Shown here in pieces: positions 8,125-15,492 of a stretch of DNA of 64,000 nt (position 1 is its first letter; every line of letters starts with the position of its first letter). The notes under the pieces were generated by a model. The model had not been told where the DNA came from and did no database searches. It saw nothing but the letters and a program-made list of their open reading frames with translations. The DNA lies in contig CAZZDK010000004.1 of the NCBI GenBank assembly GCA_964652235.1, positions 49,160-113,159 of the forward strand, in the 5' to 3' direction. Position numbers and translations under genes: made by a program. The stretch is from CAZZDK01 sp964652235 (GTDB lineage Bacteria; Pseudomonadota; Alphaproteobacteria; UBA9219).

Positions 8125-9828
8125 GTGCAAAACGACGCCAGGCAGAAGTTCTTTCAGCTTTTGGGGCTTGTGCAAACAGGCCGCCTGAAAGAGGCAGAGG
8201 CGGGACTGACCAAAGCCTTGCGAACGGCGCCGAACGACCCCAACCTTCTGCACCTGGCCGCCCAGAACGCCGAGAATCTGGGCGATAAGCCTCGCGCCGT
8301 CGCTTTGTACCGCCGCGCTTTGGCCGCGCATCCTGGCTGGCTGGAAGCGACATTCAATCTTGCCCGGCTTTTGGACAGAAAAGAATCCATTCCTCTTCTC
8401 AAAGAACTTTCGCAGTCGCATCCCAACCGAGCCGACGTTTTCGAAACCCTGGCCCGCTTTGAGCAAGCCGAGGAAAAATTGCCGGAGGCCGCCGAGCATT
8501 GGCGGCGCGCGCTAGCGCTCAGGCCGGACAATCCGGCAGGGCTTGGACAATATTATCTTTGCTGCCGTTCTTTGTGTTATTGGCGGGAAGAGCCGAAACC
8601 GGACCCCGCGCTTGGACCGCAGATCGCGGTCGTTCTTTTCGACGATCCTCTTTTGCAAAAACAAGCCGCACAGCTTTACTGCGCCAGACGTTTCAGCTCT
8701 ATCAAACCCCTGCCCCGCCCGCCGGTTTGGAAACACGAAGGGCTACGCGTAGGCTATCTGTCTTCCGATTTCCACGCCCATGCGACCTCGCGCCTGATGG
8801 CCGAGCTTTTCAGCCTGCACGACCGGACGCGCTTTGAAATCTTCGTTTACAGCTACGGCGTGGACGACGGATCGGACCTTCGCGGACGGATCAAAAACGG
8901 AGCCGAACATTTCATCGAACTCGGCCCGTTCACGCCGCTGCAATGCGCCCAAAAGATCCGTGAGGACCAGATCGACGTTCTGATCGACCTTAAGGGCCAC
9001 ACAAGCGGCGGAAGGCTGGATATCCTGGCCCACCGCCCCGCGCCCGTTCAGGCGCATTGGCTCGGCTTTCCGGGAACGACGGGCGCGGCCTTCATTGATC
9101 TTTTCATCGGCGATTCCACGGTCGTCCCCGTCGGCGCTGAAGACCATTTCACGGAAAAAGTCGTCCGCCTGCCGCACGCCTATCAAATCAACGATCGCCA
9201 AAGGCAAGTCGCGCCGCCGTTGGACAAAATCGCTTACGGGCTGCCGGAAACGGGCCTTGTCTTGGCCAGTTTTAATCAGACCTATAAACTAACGCCGGAA
9301 ATGTTCGACGTCTGGTGCGCGATCCTAAAAGAATTGCCGAACGCCGTTTTATGGCTCTATGAATCCAATCCTTACGCGCCGGATCATCTGCGGCGCGAAG
9401 CTGAAACGCGCGGGATCAATCCGGCGCGGCTTGTTTTCGCGGGGCCTCTGCCGCACGAAGAACATCTGGCCCGCTATGAAATCGTGGACATCGCGCTCGA
9501 TACCTTCCCGGTCTGTGGCCATACGACGACCAGCGACGCCTTGTGGACGGGCGCGCCCGTCGTGACGATGGAGGGAAAAAGTTTCGTCAGCCGCGTCGCG
9601 GCCAGTTTGCTTCGCGCGGCGGAACTGCCTTCGTTGATCACGTCCTCGCCGGAGGAATACAAGCGGCGCGTCCTCGATCTGGCCCGCAACAAAGCGGCCA
9701 TTGAGGCCATTCGCCAACACCTCAAAAACAAACGCGGGGCGCTGCCGCTTTTCGACACGCCCCGCCTTGTCAAAGACCTGGAAAGTCTTTTGCTGGCTCA
9801 ATGCCCCGCCGGAAGCAACGAAGAATGA
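8125..9828 (+). CDS. TPR-containing O-linked GlcNAc transferase-like protein (GT41, SPINDLY type)
   Basis: The 567-residue protein starts with about three TPR helices (residues 8-130), followed by a GT41 catalytic region: 'VGYLSSDFHAHATSRLMAE', 'DVLIDLKGHTSGGRLDILA', 'RPAPVQAHWLGFPGTTG', 'LASFNQTYKLTPEMF', 'YDIVDIALDTFP'-like text and 'HTTTSDALWTGAPVVTM'. These match the bacterial SPINDLY/OGT family, which transfers GlcNAc or a deoxysugar to Ser/Thr of proteins (for example flagellin) or acts in glycan synthesis. The start is GTG 8125, behind AAGGAAGAG. Only a short TPR part is present compared with eukaryotic OGT. The stop overlaps the convergent NTF2-like gene by 31 bases. The acceptor is unknown. 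Confidence 0.86.
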   Translation: MQNDARQKFFQLLGLVQTGRLKEAEAGLTKALRTAPNDPNLLHLAAQNAENLGDKPRAVALYRRALAAHPGWLEATFNLARLLDRKESIPLLKELSQSHPNRADVFETLARFEQAEEKLPEAAEHWRRALALRPDNPAGLGQYYLCCRSLCYWREEPKPDPALGPQIAVVLFDDPLLQKQAAQLYCARRFSSIKPLPRPPVWKHEGLRVGYLSSDFHAHATSRLMAELFSLHDRTRFEIFVYSYGVDDGSDLRGRIKNGAEHFIELGPFTPLQCAQKIREDQIDVLIDLKGHTSGGRLDILAHRPAPVQAHWLGFPGTTGAAFIDLFIGDSTVVPVGAEDHFTEKVVRLPHAYQINDRQRQVAPPLDKIAYGLPETGLVLASFNQTYKLTPEMFDVWCAILKELPNAVLWLYESNPYAPDHLRREAETRGINPARLVFAGPLPHEEHLARYEIVDIALDTFPVCGHTTTSDALWTGAPVVTMEGKSFVSRVAASLLRAAELPSLITSSPEEYKRRVLDLARNKAAIEAIRQHLKNKRGALPLFDTPRLVKDLESLLLAQCPAGSNEE

Positions 9829-10229
9829 TGCTCGACAATCATCCAGCCGAGCGCCGTCTTTTTATAGACAAAGGTGAAGCGCGCCGGAGCGGAAGTTTCC
9901 TTGCCGTCCTGCGTGAAGCTGAACGTATAGTGGCCCGAATTGATCGCCATGTCGCCGTAAACGCGCGTGCGAATGTCGTCGATCTTGCCCTTTAGGTTCT
10001 GCTTGGCCGTAAAGACCTTGAAATAGTCGAGGCGCTTGGCCGGATTGTCGCACAGAACGGGCGAGAGCGTCGGAAGCAGGACGGCGTCGTCCGTGTAAAG
10101 CGTCATAACCGCGTCGGGCGAGCCGGACGAAACGGCTTTGAGCCAGGTGTTCAGCGTTTCCTGGACTTCCCTGACCTGATGGGACGGATCGGAACAGCAG
10201 CAGCAAGCGCTTGAAGAGCAAGAGGACAT
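9798..10229 (-). CDS. NTF2-like (SnoaL/CaMKII-association type) protein with Cys-rich N-terminus
   Basis: This 143-residue protein has the cone-shaped NTF2 fold pattern: 'VREVQETLNTWLKAVSSGSP', 'AVMTLYTDDAVLLPTLSP', 'INSGHYTFSFTQDGKETSAP', 'ARFTFVYKKTALGWMIVEHH' and the end 'SSLLPAGH'. Similar proteins are annotated SgcJ/EcaC or DUF4440 family; a substrate cannot be told. What is odd is the start: 'MSSCSSSACCCCSD', with five cysteines in nine residues, which is not part of the fold and could bind metal or be redox-active. An AAGGAG site lies about 7 bases before the ATG, so this Cys-rich start is well supported. Confidence 0.75.
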   Translation of the reverse strand: MSSCSSSACCCCSDPSHQVREVQETLNTWLKAVSSGSPDAVMTLYTDDAVLLPTLSPVLCDNPAKRLDYFKVFTAKQNLKGKIDDIRTRVYGDMAINSGHYTFSFTQDGKETSAPARFTFVYKKTALGWMIVEHHSSLLPAGH

Positions 10230-10308
10230 GAGATTCTCCTTTTAAGAAACGAAATAAACAGCGGCCTCTTTTGTCCCGAAAAACGGGCAGGGTCAAGGGG
10301 GCGTTAAC

Positions 10309-11106
10309 TTATTGAATTCCGTTTCGTTTTTTAAGCCTTTCGATGACGCCCTCGGCTTTCATGTCTTCAATCACTTGATCGAAAACGATCTTAAAGCGCA
10401 TATCCTCGGGCCTGAAGATAAAGCGGATAGGATAAAGAGCGATCGGCTCTTCCAAAAGCCGTTTTAAGGCGCCCGGATTGGTTTTCTCGTAGGCCTTGGC
10501 CGCGCCGTTCGTGATCAAAACCATGTCCGCTTTGTTCGCGAACAGGTCGTTCATCATGCCTCCCGCCGTGGAAAACTGGCTGACCATGTGCATCTTCGCT
10601 TTCGGAAAAACGATGGGGCCGAAATAGCCGCCAAGCTCGCCGTCCATGCCCGCTATGCGCCAACGCGGATTGTTGATGTCCTCACGTGATTTGATGGCGC
10701 TGTAATCCTTCTTAGCATCGCCATAGGGATAAAGGGGATCGTAAAACAGCACCTCTGAAAACAGCCTCTTGCTGTAATTGGCCGCAAAACTCGCGAACGA
10801 AGCGCAGAGCATATCGTAGCGTCCGTTTTTCAACTCGTCATAGGCTGTGCCGAAACTTCCAACCTCTGCGAAGCTCACTTTGATCTTAAGGCGCGCGCCG
10901 ACTTCATTCATCACATCAGCAAAAAAGCCCTTCGGCGCCTCGCCGGGCTTCATCGCCGGCTCGTAAAGATTGTTGAAAACGAACGTGCCGCAGTGGACGC
11001 TCTTTTCCTGCATCACTTTGTCGAACGCAGGCGCGGCATGAGCGGCGGGGACAAAGTTAAGAGAGGCCGCCAACAGCCCAATGAAGAGAAAAAAGCGAAG
11101 AAACAT
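10309..11106 (-). CDS. Periplasmic solute-binding protein, family 3 (amino-acid type)
   Basis: The 265-residue protein has a signal peptide ('FLFIGLLAASLNFVPAAHA' then APAF) and a bilobed family 3 binding-protein pattern: 'VHCGTFVFNNLYEPAMKPG', 'GFFADVMNEVGARLKIKVSF', 'LKNGRYDMLCASFA', 'ADMVLITNGAAKAYEK' and 'IEDMKAEGVIERLKKRNG'. No permease or ATPase genes are adjacent, so it is an orphan receptor for transport or sensing. It lies 30 bases after the Nudix gene on the same strand and may be co-transcribed with it. The ligand cannot be inferred. Confidence 0.82.
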   Translation of the reverse strand: MFLRFFLFIGLLAASLNFVPAAHAAPAFDKVMQEKSVHCGTFVFNNLYEPAMKPGEAPKGFFADVMNEVGARLKIKVSFAEVGSFGTAYDELKNGRYDMLCASFASFAANYSKRLFSEVLFYDPLYPYGDAKKDYSAIKSREDINNPRWRIAGMDGELGGYFGPIVFPKAKMHMVSQFSTAGGMMNDLFANKADMVLITNGAAKAYEKTNPGALKRLLEEPIALYPIRFIFRPEDMRFKIVFDQVIEDMKAEGVIERLKKRNGIQ

Positions 11107-11136
11107 AAGCGGGCCTCGCGTTTAAGAGGAAGTTAT

Positions 11137-11556
11137 TTACGAATCATAATAGGTAGCGCCGTTTCGATAGCTTTGGAAAGACAAGCGGCACATCTCGAAC
11201 ATCGGCTCCGGCAGGGCGTCGAGTGCATACCAATCCCAAGCCTCTGATTTATCAGGCTCTTTGACGGTCGGCTCGCCGCTTTTCCACCTCGCCGTCAACG
11301 TGAGATGCACGTAATGCTTGGGCATAAACTTGAGGACGTTCGCAACGAGAAGGAACCGGATGCCGTCGATCTCCACGCCGCATTCTTCCATGACTTCGCG
11401 CCGCGCGCATTCTTCGAAAGATTCGCCGTGTTCCAGATGCCCGCCCGGAAAAGCGTAATCGCCCGCGCCGTGCGCGCCTTTGCGCCGCGCCAAAAGGACG
11501 CGATTGTCTTTTAGGATCATGACGCCGACGCCGACTTTCGGCCTGGGTTCGTCCAT
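11137..11556 (-). CDS. Nudix hydrolase (NUDT15/MutT-like)
   Basis: The 139-residue enzyme carries a complete Nudix box, 'GGHLEHGESFEECARREV' followed by 'MEECGVEI' (Gx5Ex7REUxEExGU), so the metal-binding glutamates are all present. It begins 'MDEPRPKVGVGVMILKDN', and the tail 'SEAWDWYALDALPEPMF' is typical of NUDT15-like members that hydrolyse oxidised or modified (deoxy)nucleoside triphosphates. I chose ATG 11556, preceded by GAGG, rather than the longer frame from 11673, which adds 39 residues without family character. Confidence 0.86.
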   Translation of the reverse strand: MDEPRPKVGVGVMILKDNRVLLARRKGAHGAGDYAFPGGHLEHGESFEECARREVMEECGVEIDGIRFLLVANVLKFMPKHYVHLTLTARWKSGEPTVKEPDKSEAWDWYALDALPEPMFEMCRLSFQSYRNGATYYDS

Positions 11557-11674
11557 AACGCAGCGCCTCACATTTTCTTGATCATCCGGTTGCACAAGAA
11601 GGTATATCAAGTCACCCGACGGACCGTGGGGCATCTTTCCATTGAAACCATAAAGCATCTTTTTCGCCCGCACT

Positions 11675-12000
11675 ATAGAAAAAGGCCCCGAACGGGGCCA
11701 AAATTGCCGGGGGGATTGCTTTCGCTCGGCTCCGCCTCGCTCAAAGCCTGCCCGCGCGCGCCCATCCTTACTTTTTTGTGCGCGCGGTCATCGAACCCAT
11801 GGAAGTTCTTCAGCTCCCCCCTCTCCGCCATAGAAAAAGGCCCCGTTCGGGGCCAAAATTGCCGGGGGGATTGCTTTCGCTCGGCTCCGCCTCGCTCAAA
11901 GCCTGCCCGCGCGCGCCCATCCTTACTTTTTTGTGCGCGCGGTCATCGAACCCATGGAAGTTCTTCAGCTCCCCCCTCTCCGCCATAGAAAAAGGCCCCG
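11675..12000. repeat. 155-base tandem repeat (two full copies plus start of a third)
   Basis: Copies begin with ATAGAAAAAGGCCCCG at 11675, 11830 and 11985, exactly 155 bases apart; the third runs into the gap. Each unit starts with a perfect GGCCCCG/CGGGGCC hairpin, whose loop differs (GAAC in the first copy, GTTC in the second) while the rest is nearly identical. Read on the minus strand the hairpin is followed by TTTTT, so it looks like an intrinsic terminator. Each unit ends with CCCCTCTCCGCCA (11818-11830, 11973-11985), which equals the 3' end of a tRNA-Ser including CCA. Either a true tandem array or a collapsed and mis-joined assembly repeat. Confidence 0.85.
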
Positions 12001-12100
12001 NNNNNNNNNNNNNNNNNNNNNNNNNNNNNNNNNNNNNNNNNNNNNNNNNNNNNNNNNNNNNNNNNNNNNNNNNNNNNNNNNNNNNNNNNNNNNNNNNNNN
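12001..12100. other. Assembly gap (100 N)
   Basis: One hundred unknown bases, a typical fixed-size scaffold gap. It interrupts the repeat region, so the true length and content are unknown; a complete tRNA-Ser could be hidden here. Confidence 0.99.
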
Positions 12101-12240
12101 CGCTCTGCCACCTCTCCACTATAACTCTTTTCAAACCACTCTGCCGAGCGGTTAAACCTTGCCTTTTGCGCGCCTTCGCGCGCGGGCGCTCTGCCACCTC
12201 TCCACTATAACTCTTTTCAAACCACTCTGCCGAGCGGTTG
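12101..12240. repeat. 86-base direct repeat with tRNA-Ser 5'-like fragment
   Basis: Two copies start CGCTCTGCCACCTCTCC at 12101 and 12187, 86 bases apart, and both continue to ...CTGCCGAGCGGTT. On the minus strand the core reads GGAGAGGTGGCAGAG, the acceptor and D-arm start of a bacterial tRNA-Ser; its partner acceptor strand CCTCTCC-GCCA occurs on the plus strand on the other side of the gap. Neither copy folds into a whole tRNA. The end of the first copy contains the GCGCGC palindrome listed separately. Confidence 0.7.
12164..12186. repeat. GCGCGC palindrome, copy 1
   Basis: The stem-loop TTTTGCGCGCCTNCGCGCGC (with T at N) sits between the two 86-base repeats and touches the tRNA-Ser-like fragment. 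A copy with a single different base lies on the minus strand at 63918-63939, also touching a tRNA fragment. Confidence 0.6.
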
Positions 12241-12446
12241 AACTCTTCTTTTGCGCGTCTTCCCCCTACGCCCTGCGGGCTTCGGGGGACAAGTCGCCGC
12301 GCGGGCGCTTCCGTCTTCGCCCTGCTGCCGCTTGCGGCGGCAGGGCTACGCCGAACAAGCCGCCACTTCTCCTTGTCTCTTTTCCCAAGAGAAGAGGCTT
12401 TCTACACAAACCGCTCTTTCTTGGCAATCGGGGATTCGGGGACAAG

Positions 12447-12480
12447 AAAAGCCCCCTTTCCGGAAAGAAGGGGGCTTTTC
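12447..12480 (-). terminator. Intrinsic (bidirectional) terminator after the carbonic-anhydrase-like gene
   Basis: A strong hairpin with arms AAAAGCCCCCTTTC and GAAAGAAGGGGGCTTTT flanked by A and T runs lies about 20 bases beyond the stop of the minus-strand gene at 12499. The symmetric A/T tracts allow use from both sides. Confidence 0.85.
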
Positions 12481-12498
12481 TCGATGTTTTTCCGTTTT

Positions 12499-14022
12499 TT
12501 AACCCTGCTTAAGCGCCGGGTTCCGGCCCTTGCCGCCGGGAACAACCCCTCTGGTCGGCCCCGAAGCGTCCGCAGAGCGCGGAAGCGGACAGAACTGTCC
12601 CCTGGAAAGATCGAGGGCATAATTCCTTTCTTCGGGAAGATTTTGCATCACGCCGACAATCGGCGGCGCGTGAGGCTCCTTTGTTCCCGCCACAACGTCC
12701 CGCCAAAGCTGCTCAACCGCCAAACAAGCGATAATTTCGTTCGCGCGCGCCGACGAGGCCTCGCCGTAGCATCTGATGTTGACTCCCTGCTCCGCATAAT
12801 AATCGACGCCGTTACGAACGACGGCGCGGTACAAATCGGCATAAGCCTCTCCAAGCTCCTTGAAGGCGGGCGGAAGCCCTTTTCCTTCCCCTTCCGGATC
12901 GGCGTTATGCAGATAAATAGCTGTCATTGCGCCGCAGGTAGCCTCGTTCGCTTTGGTCACGACCTCGCCGCGCATCGCCGCAAAAGCCAAAAACAAAGCC
13001 GCTTCCGGACCCAGCGAGCCGTTCGGCTCCGTCCAAAGAATGCCGGGCGTGCGCAAAACCGTCCCTTCAAGCGGCGGCAACGCGCCCGCCACCGTGCTCT
13101 TGGCCGTGCGCGAGTCCGAACAGGAGCTGGACGCCAAATGCACCGCCTCGACGCGCCCCACATGATCGGCCATCGCGACGATCAAACGCGAAAGACCATT
13201 GGCTATTTTGACGTTGTACTCCTGCTGTTTTTCCGGAAACGCGGCAAGGTACGCGGAAACCTCGGCGCGGCGTTGATCGTCCGAACGCGGATCGTTTTCA
13301 TAGACCGGGGGAGCCACAGAAACAAAACGGCCTGTTTCAGGATTCCATTGATGGTAGGCCTGTTCTTCGGGGATTTGCAGAACGAAAACGACGCCGGGAG
13401 CCCCCGCTTCCTTTCGGGCCGCCCCAAGATTCCGGAAACCGATCTCGACGGCCAGAGCTTGTTTAAGCTTGTCTTCGTCGCTTCCCTTCAACGTGAGGCC
13501 GTATTCTTTTTCATAAAAGTCAAAGCCCTTCTTTCTGACATCTTCCAAAAGAAAGCCGTAGGATCTCGCCGCTTCTTTAGCCGCAGGAGGAAGTTCCGAC
13601 AGGAAATCTTCGCCCCTCTTTTCCTTCTCGCAAAGAATTCCGATCAAATCGCTTTTCGTATTCGTCGCCATGACGATCGTGTCGATGTGCTTAAGCGCGA
13701 CAAGCGCCATAAAGGCGCGCGCGCGGAATGTCGTCTTCCCGTTCGAATCAAACCACAAGCCGCCGGGAACGCGATAGGAAAGCGTCTCTCCAAGCAGGCC
13801 GGACCCCATGAGAAACTTTGTCGCGCCTTCAGGATTGCTGTCGCCCGCATAAGCATAGTGCGGATGCTGGCCCGTGGTGAGGGAATCCCCGTGCGTCTCC
13901 TCGTAAGCTTCGAACGATCTGACCGTCGCCATCTGGCCTTCGCAAACGGCGCAAAGCGGATCGCGCATCCATCTGGGAAATTTTTCGAGAAAGGAAACGA
14001 TTTCCGGCTTGGATTCCGTCAT
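12499..14022 (-). CDS. Tandem degenerate beta-carbonic-anhydrase-like protein
   Basis: This 507-residue cytosolic protein is not an obvious member of a known enzyme family. I read two copies of a beta-carbonic-anhydrase pattern. Copy 2 (about 292-480) has 'LASSSCSDSRTAKS' (Cys301-x-Asp303-x-Arg305, the canonical zinc/dyad motif), 'VLRTPGILW', 'AALFLAFAAM' and 'KANEATCGAMTAIYL', where Cys363 keeps its place but the zinc His is Glu360. It ends with 'VEQLWRDVVAG...GVMQNLPEERNYALDLSRG', like the family's closing strand. Copy 1 (about 55-240) follows the same course ('AYAGDSNPE', 'LSYRVPGGLW', 'ALVALKHIDTIVMATNTKSD', 'VFVLQIPEEQAYHQWNPETG') but has lost both cysteines, the His and the Arg, keeping only Asp61. 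Start ATG follows AAGGAGA. The gene stands alone with its own terminator. Function unknown; CO2 hydration by copy 2 is doubtful and by copy 1 very unlikely. Confidence 0.6.
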   Translation of the reverse strand: MTESKPEIVSFLEKFPRWMRDPLCAVCEGQMATVRSFEAYEETHGDSLTTGQHPHYAYAGDSNPEGATKFLMGSGLLGETLSYRVPGGLWFDSNGKTTFRARAFMALVALKHIDTIVMATNTKSDLIGILCEKEKRGEDFLSELPPAAKEAARSYGFLLEDVRKKGFDFYEKEYGLTLKGSDEDKLKQALAVEIGFRNLGAARKEAGAPGVVFVLQIPEEQAYHQWNPETGRFVSVAPPVYENDPRSDDQRRAEVSAYLAAFPEKQQEYNVKIANGLSRLIVAMADHVGRVEAVHLASSSCSDSRTAKSTVAGALPPLEGTVLRTPGILWTEPNGSLGPEAALFLAFAAMRGEVVTKANEATCGAMTAIYLHNADPEGEGKGLPPAFKELGEAYADLYRAVVRNGVDYYAEQGVNIRCYGEASSARANEIIACLAVEQLWRDVVAGTKEPHAPPIVGVMQNLPEERNYALDLSRGQFCPLPRSADASGPTRGVVPGGKGRNPALKQG

Positions 14023-14072
14023 ATGTCTTCTCCTTAAACTGTTTTTGATGTTTCGGCCTTTGCTTCGCGCGC

Positions 14073-14078
14073 ATTATA
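14073..14078 (-). promoter_or_regulatory. Probable -10 box for the carbonic-anhydrase-like gene
   Basis: A perfect TATAAT on the minus strand lies about 50 bases before the ATG at 14022. No good -35 is seen at 17 bases spacing, so the strength is uncertain. Confidence 0.4.
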
Positions 14079-14203
14079 CGCCTGCCGAGGCTTAAAATGC
14101 GTGAAAACTAATAGTTTCAACGCGTCTTAACCCGGCTTTGAAACCAGCCCTTCCGTCCCGTCCGCTCTTTTAGCGTCTTTTAAGGAAAGGACAAGCCTGT
14201 ATT

Positions 14204-14219
14204 ATTGTTTAGAAACAAT
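14204..14219. promoter_or_regulatory. Perfect 16-base palindrome, possible operator
   Basis: ATTGTTTAGAAACAAT is an exact inverted repeat in the 267-base region between the divergent carbonic-anhydrase-like gene and rmuC, 70 bases before the rmuC start. Its size and AT content fit a dimeric repressor site, but no regulator is known. Confidence 0.4.
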
Positions 14220-14289
14220 GGGATATGGATTTTCTTTTCTTTCATAACCATGATTTGAATTGACCGCAGCGGTCCTATAGACTGGCTTT

Positions 14290-15492
14290 ATGAACGCTTT
14301 TTTACCTTTTTTGATCGGCCTGGCCTTGGGCGGGGGGCTTGTCTGGTTCGTTTTGCGGGCCAAACTTGCCGCGCAAACGCAGCTTTCCGACACTTTCAAA
14401 GCTCTGGCCGCCGATACGCTGCACCAGAACAGCGCGGCGTTTTTGCAAATGGCGGAAGGCAGTCTGCACCAGAAAAGCCAGGCCATCGACGCGCTCATCA
14501 AGCCCGTGCAGGAAACGCTGCAAAAAATGGACGCGCAGTTGCAGGCGCTGGAGGTGAAGCGCGAGGGCGCGTACCGCGAGCTGGCCGAGATGGTCACGGC
14601 CTCGCGCGAGACGCAGATTCAGCTTCGCAACGAAACGGGCCAGTTGCTGCAAGCCCTGCGCGCGCCGACGGCGCGGGGACGTTGGGGCGAATTGCAGCTT
14701 CAGCGTATTCTAGAAATNNNNNNNNNNNNNNNNNNNNTGACAGGGATGTCGGCCCACGCGCAGGATTTCAAGATGCAAAGCACCTTCGCGGGCGAAGACA
14801 ATACAATCCGCCCGGACGCGATCGTGGCTTTGCCGGGTGATCGTTGTGTCATCATCGACAGCAAGACTCCTCTCGACGCCTATCTGGATTTCGTGCAGAC
14901 GAACGACGAAACCGCGCGGGCCGAAGCGCTCCGGCAGCACGCGCGGCACGTGCGCGACCACATCAAGCGCCTGAGCGCCAAAACGTACTGGGAGAAAGTG
15001 GACGGCACGCCGGAGTTCGTCGTTCTCTTCATGCCGGGCGAACATTTCCTGACCGCCGCGCTCGACGGCGACGCGAACCTCATGGAATACAGCGCGCAAA
15101 ACCAAGTCGTGCTTGCCACGCCCATGACGCTTATCGCTCTGTTGCGTTCGGTGGCCTATGGCTGGCGACAGGAAGCTTTGCGCGAAAACGCCAGGCAAAT
15201 CGCCGATCTGGGCGGTAAGCTTTTGTCTTCGCTCGGCGTGTTTCTCGATCATTTCGGGGCGCTCGGCAGCCGTCTGGGCGGCGCGGTTGAAATTTATAAC
15301 AAGACTCTCGGCTCGCTCGAACGCAACGTGCTCGTTAAGGCGCGACGCCTGGCCGAGTGCGGCGCAGGTTCGGAGAATATCGTCCTTGAGCCGCCCGATC
15401 CCATTGAGCGCGAGCCGCGCCTGACCATCGTTCGCACGGTCGAAGACGAAAGCAAAGAGCCATCTGAGAAGAAAAGCGCCAAGATTCCATGA
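14290..15492 (+). CDS. rmuC: RmuC-family DNA recombination protein (contains a 20-N gap)
   Basis: RmuC proteins are membrane-anchored, coiled-coil proteins with a nuclease-like core that limit inversions at short inverted repeats. Here an N-terminal membrane segment ('FLPFLIGLALGGGLVWFVL') precedes a long helical part (30-130) and the core 'TARGRWGELQLQRILE', 'VIIDSKTPLDAYLDF', 'VVLFMPGEHFLTAALDGD' and 'VYEIYNKTLGSLERN'-like text near the end. Twenty N at 14718-14737 fall between 'RILE' and 'TGMSAHAQDF'. In relatives only one to three residues separate LE from GM, so the gap is probably a placeholder larger than the missing sequence; the reading frame happens to stay open. It overlaps def by ATGA, and the order rmuC-def-fmt-truA is common in Alphaproteobacteria. 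Confidence 0.88.
   Translation: MNAFLPFLIGLALGGGLVWFVLRAKLAAQTQLSDTFKALAADTLHQNSAAFLQMAEGSLHQKSQAIDALIKPVQETLQKMDAQLQALEVKREGAYRELAEMVTASRETQIQLRNETGQLLQALRAPTARGRWGELQLQRILEXXXXXXXXTGMSAHAQDFKMQSTFAGEDNTIRPDAIVALPGDRCVIIDSKTPLDAYLDFVQTNDETARAEALRQHARHVRDHIKRLSAKTYWEKVDGTPEFVVLFMPGEHFLTAALDGDANLMEYSAQNQVVLATPMTLIALLRSVAYGWRQEALRENARQIADLGGKLLSSLGVFLDHFGALGSRLGGAVEIYNKTLGSLERNVLVKARRLAECGAGSENIVLEPPDPIEREPRLTIVRTVEDESKEPSEKKSAKIP
14718..14737. other. Assembly gap (20 N) inside rmuC
   Basis: Twenty unknown bases within the conserved core of rmuC. The flanking codons fit a much shorter join, so this is likely a contig-overlap placeholder and not a real insertion. Confidence 0.95.

Larger units (their letters stand above)
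11557..12498. other. Gene-free repeat region around an assembly gap
   Basis: No credible gene lies between the Nudix gene and the carbonic-anhydrase-like gene. The stretch holds a 155-base tandem repeat, a 100-base gap, an 86-base repeat with tRNA-Ser-like fragments, GC-rich inverted repeats (for example 12320-12345, arms CCCTGCTGCCGC and its complement) and a terminator. Open frames reported here only read through repeats or unknown bases. Confidence 0.7.

Noticed and set aside
8125..8160. Shared operon of CNNM-type and O-GlcNAc transferase genes
   Set aside because: They are divergent, not co-directional.
11675..12240. CRISPR array
   Set aside because: The units are 155 and 86 bases, identical throughout with no variable spacers, and no cas genes are present.
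12238..14037. Plus-strand open frame of 599 codons opposite the carbonic-anhydrase-like gene
   Set aside because: Arg-rich, no domain, and antisense to a gene with good codon use, ribosome site and terminator.
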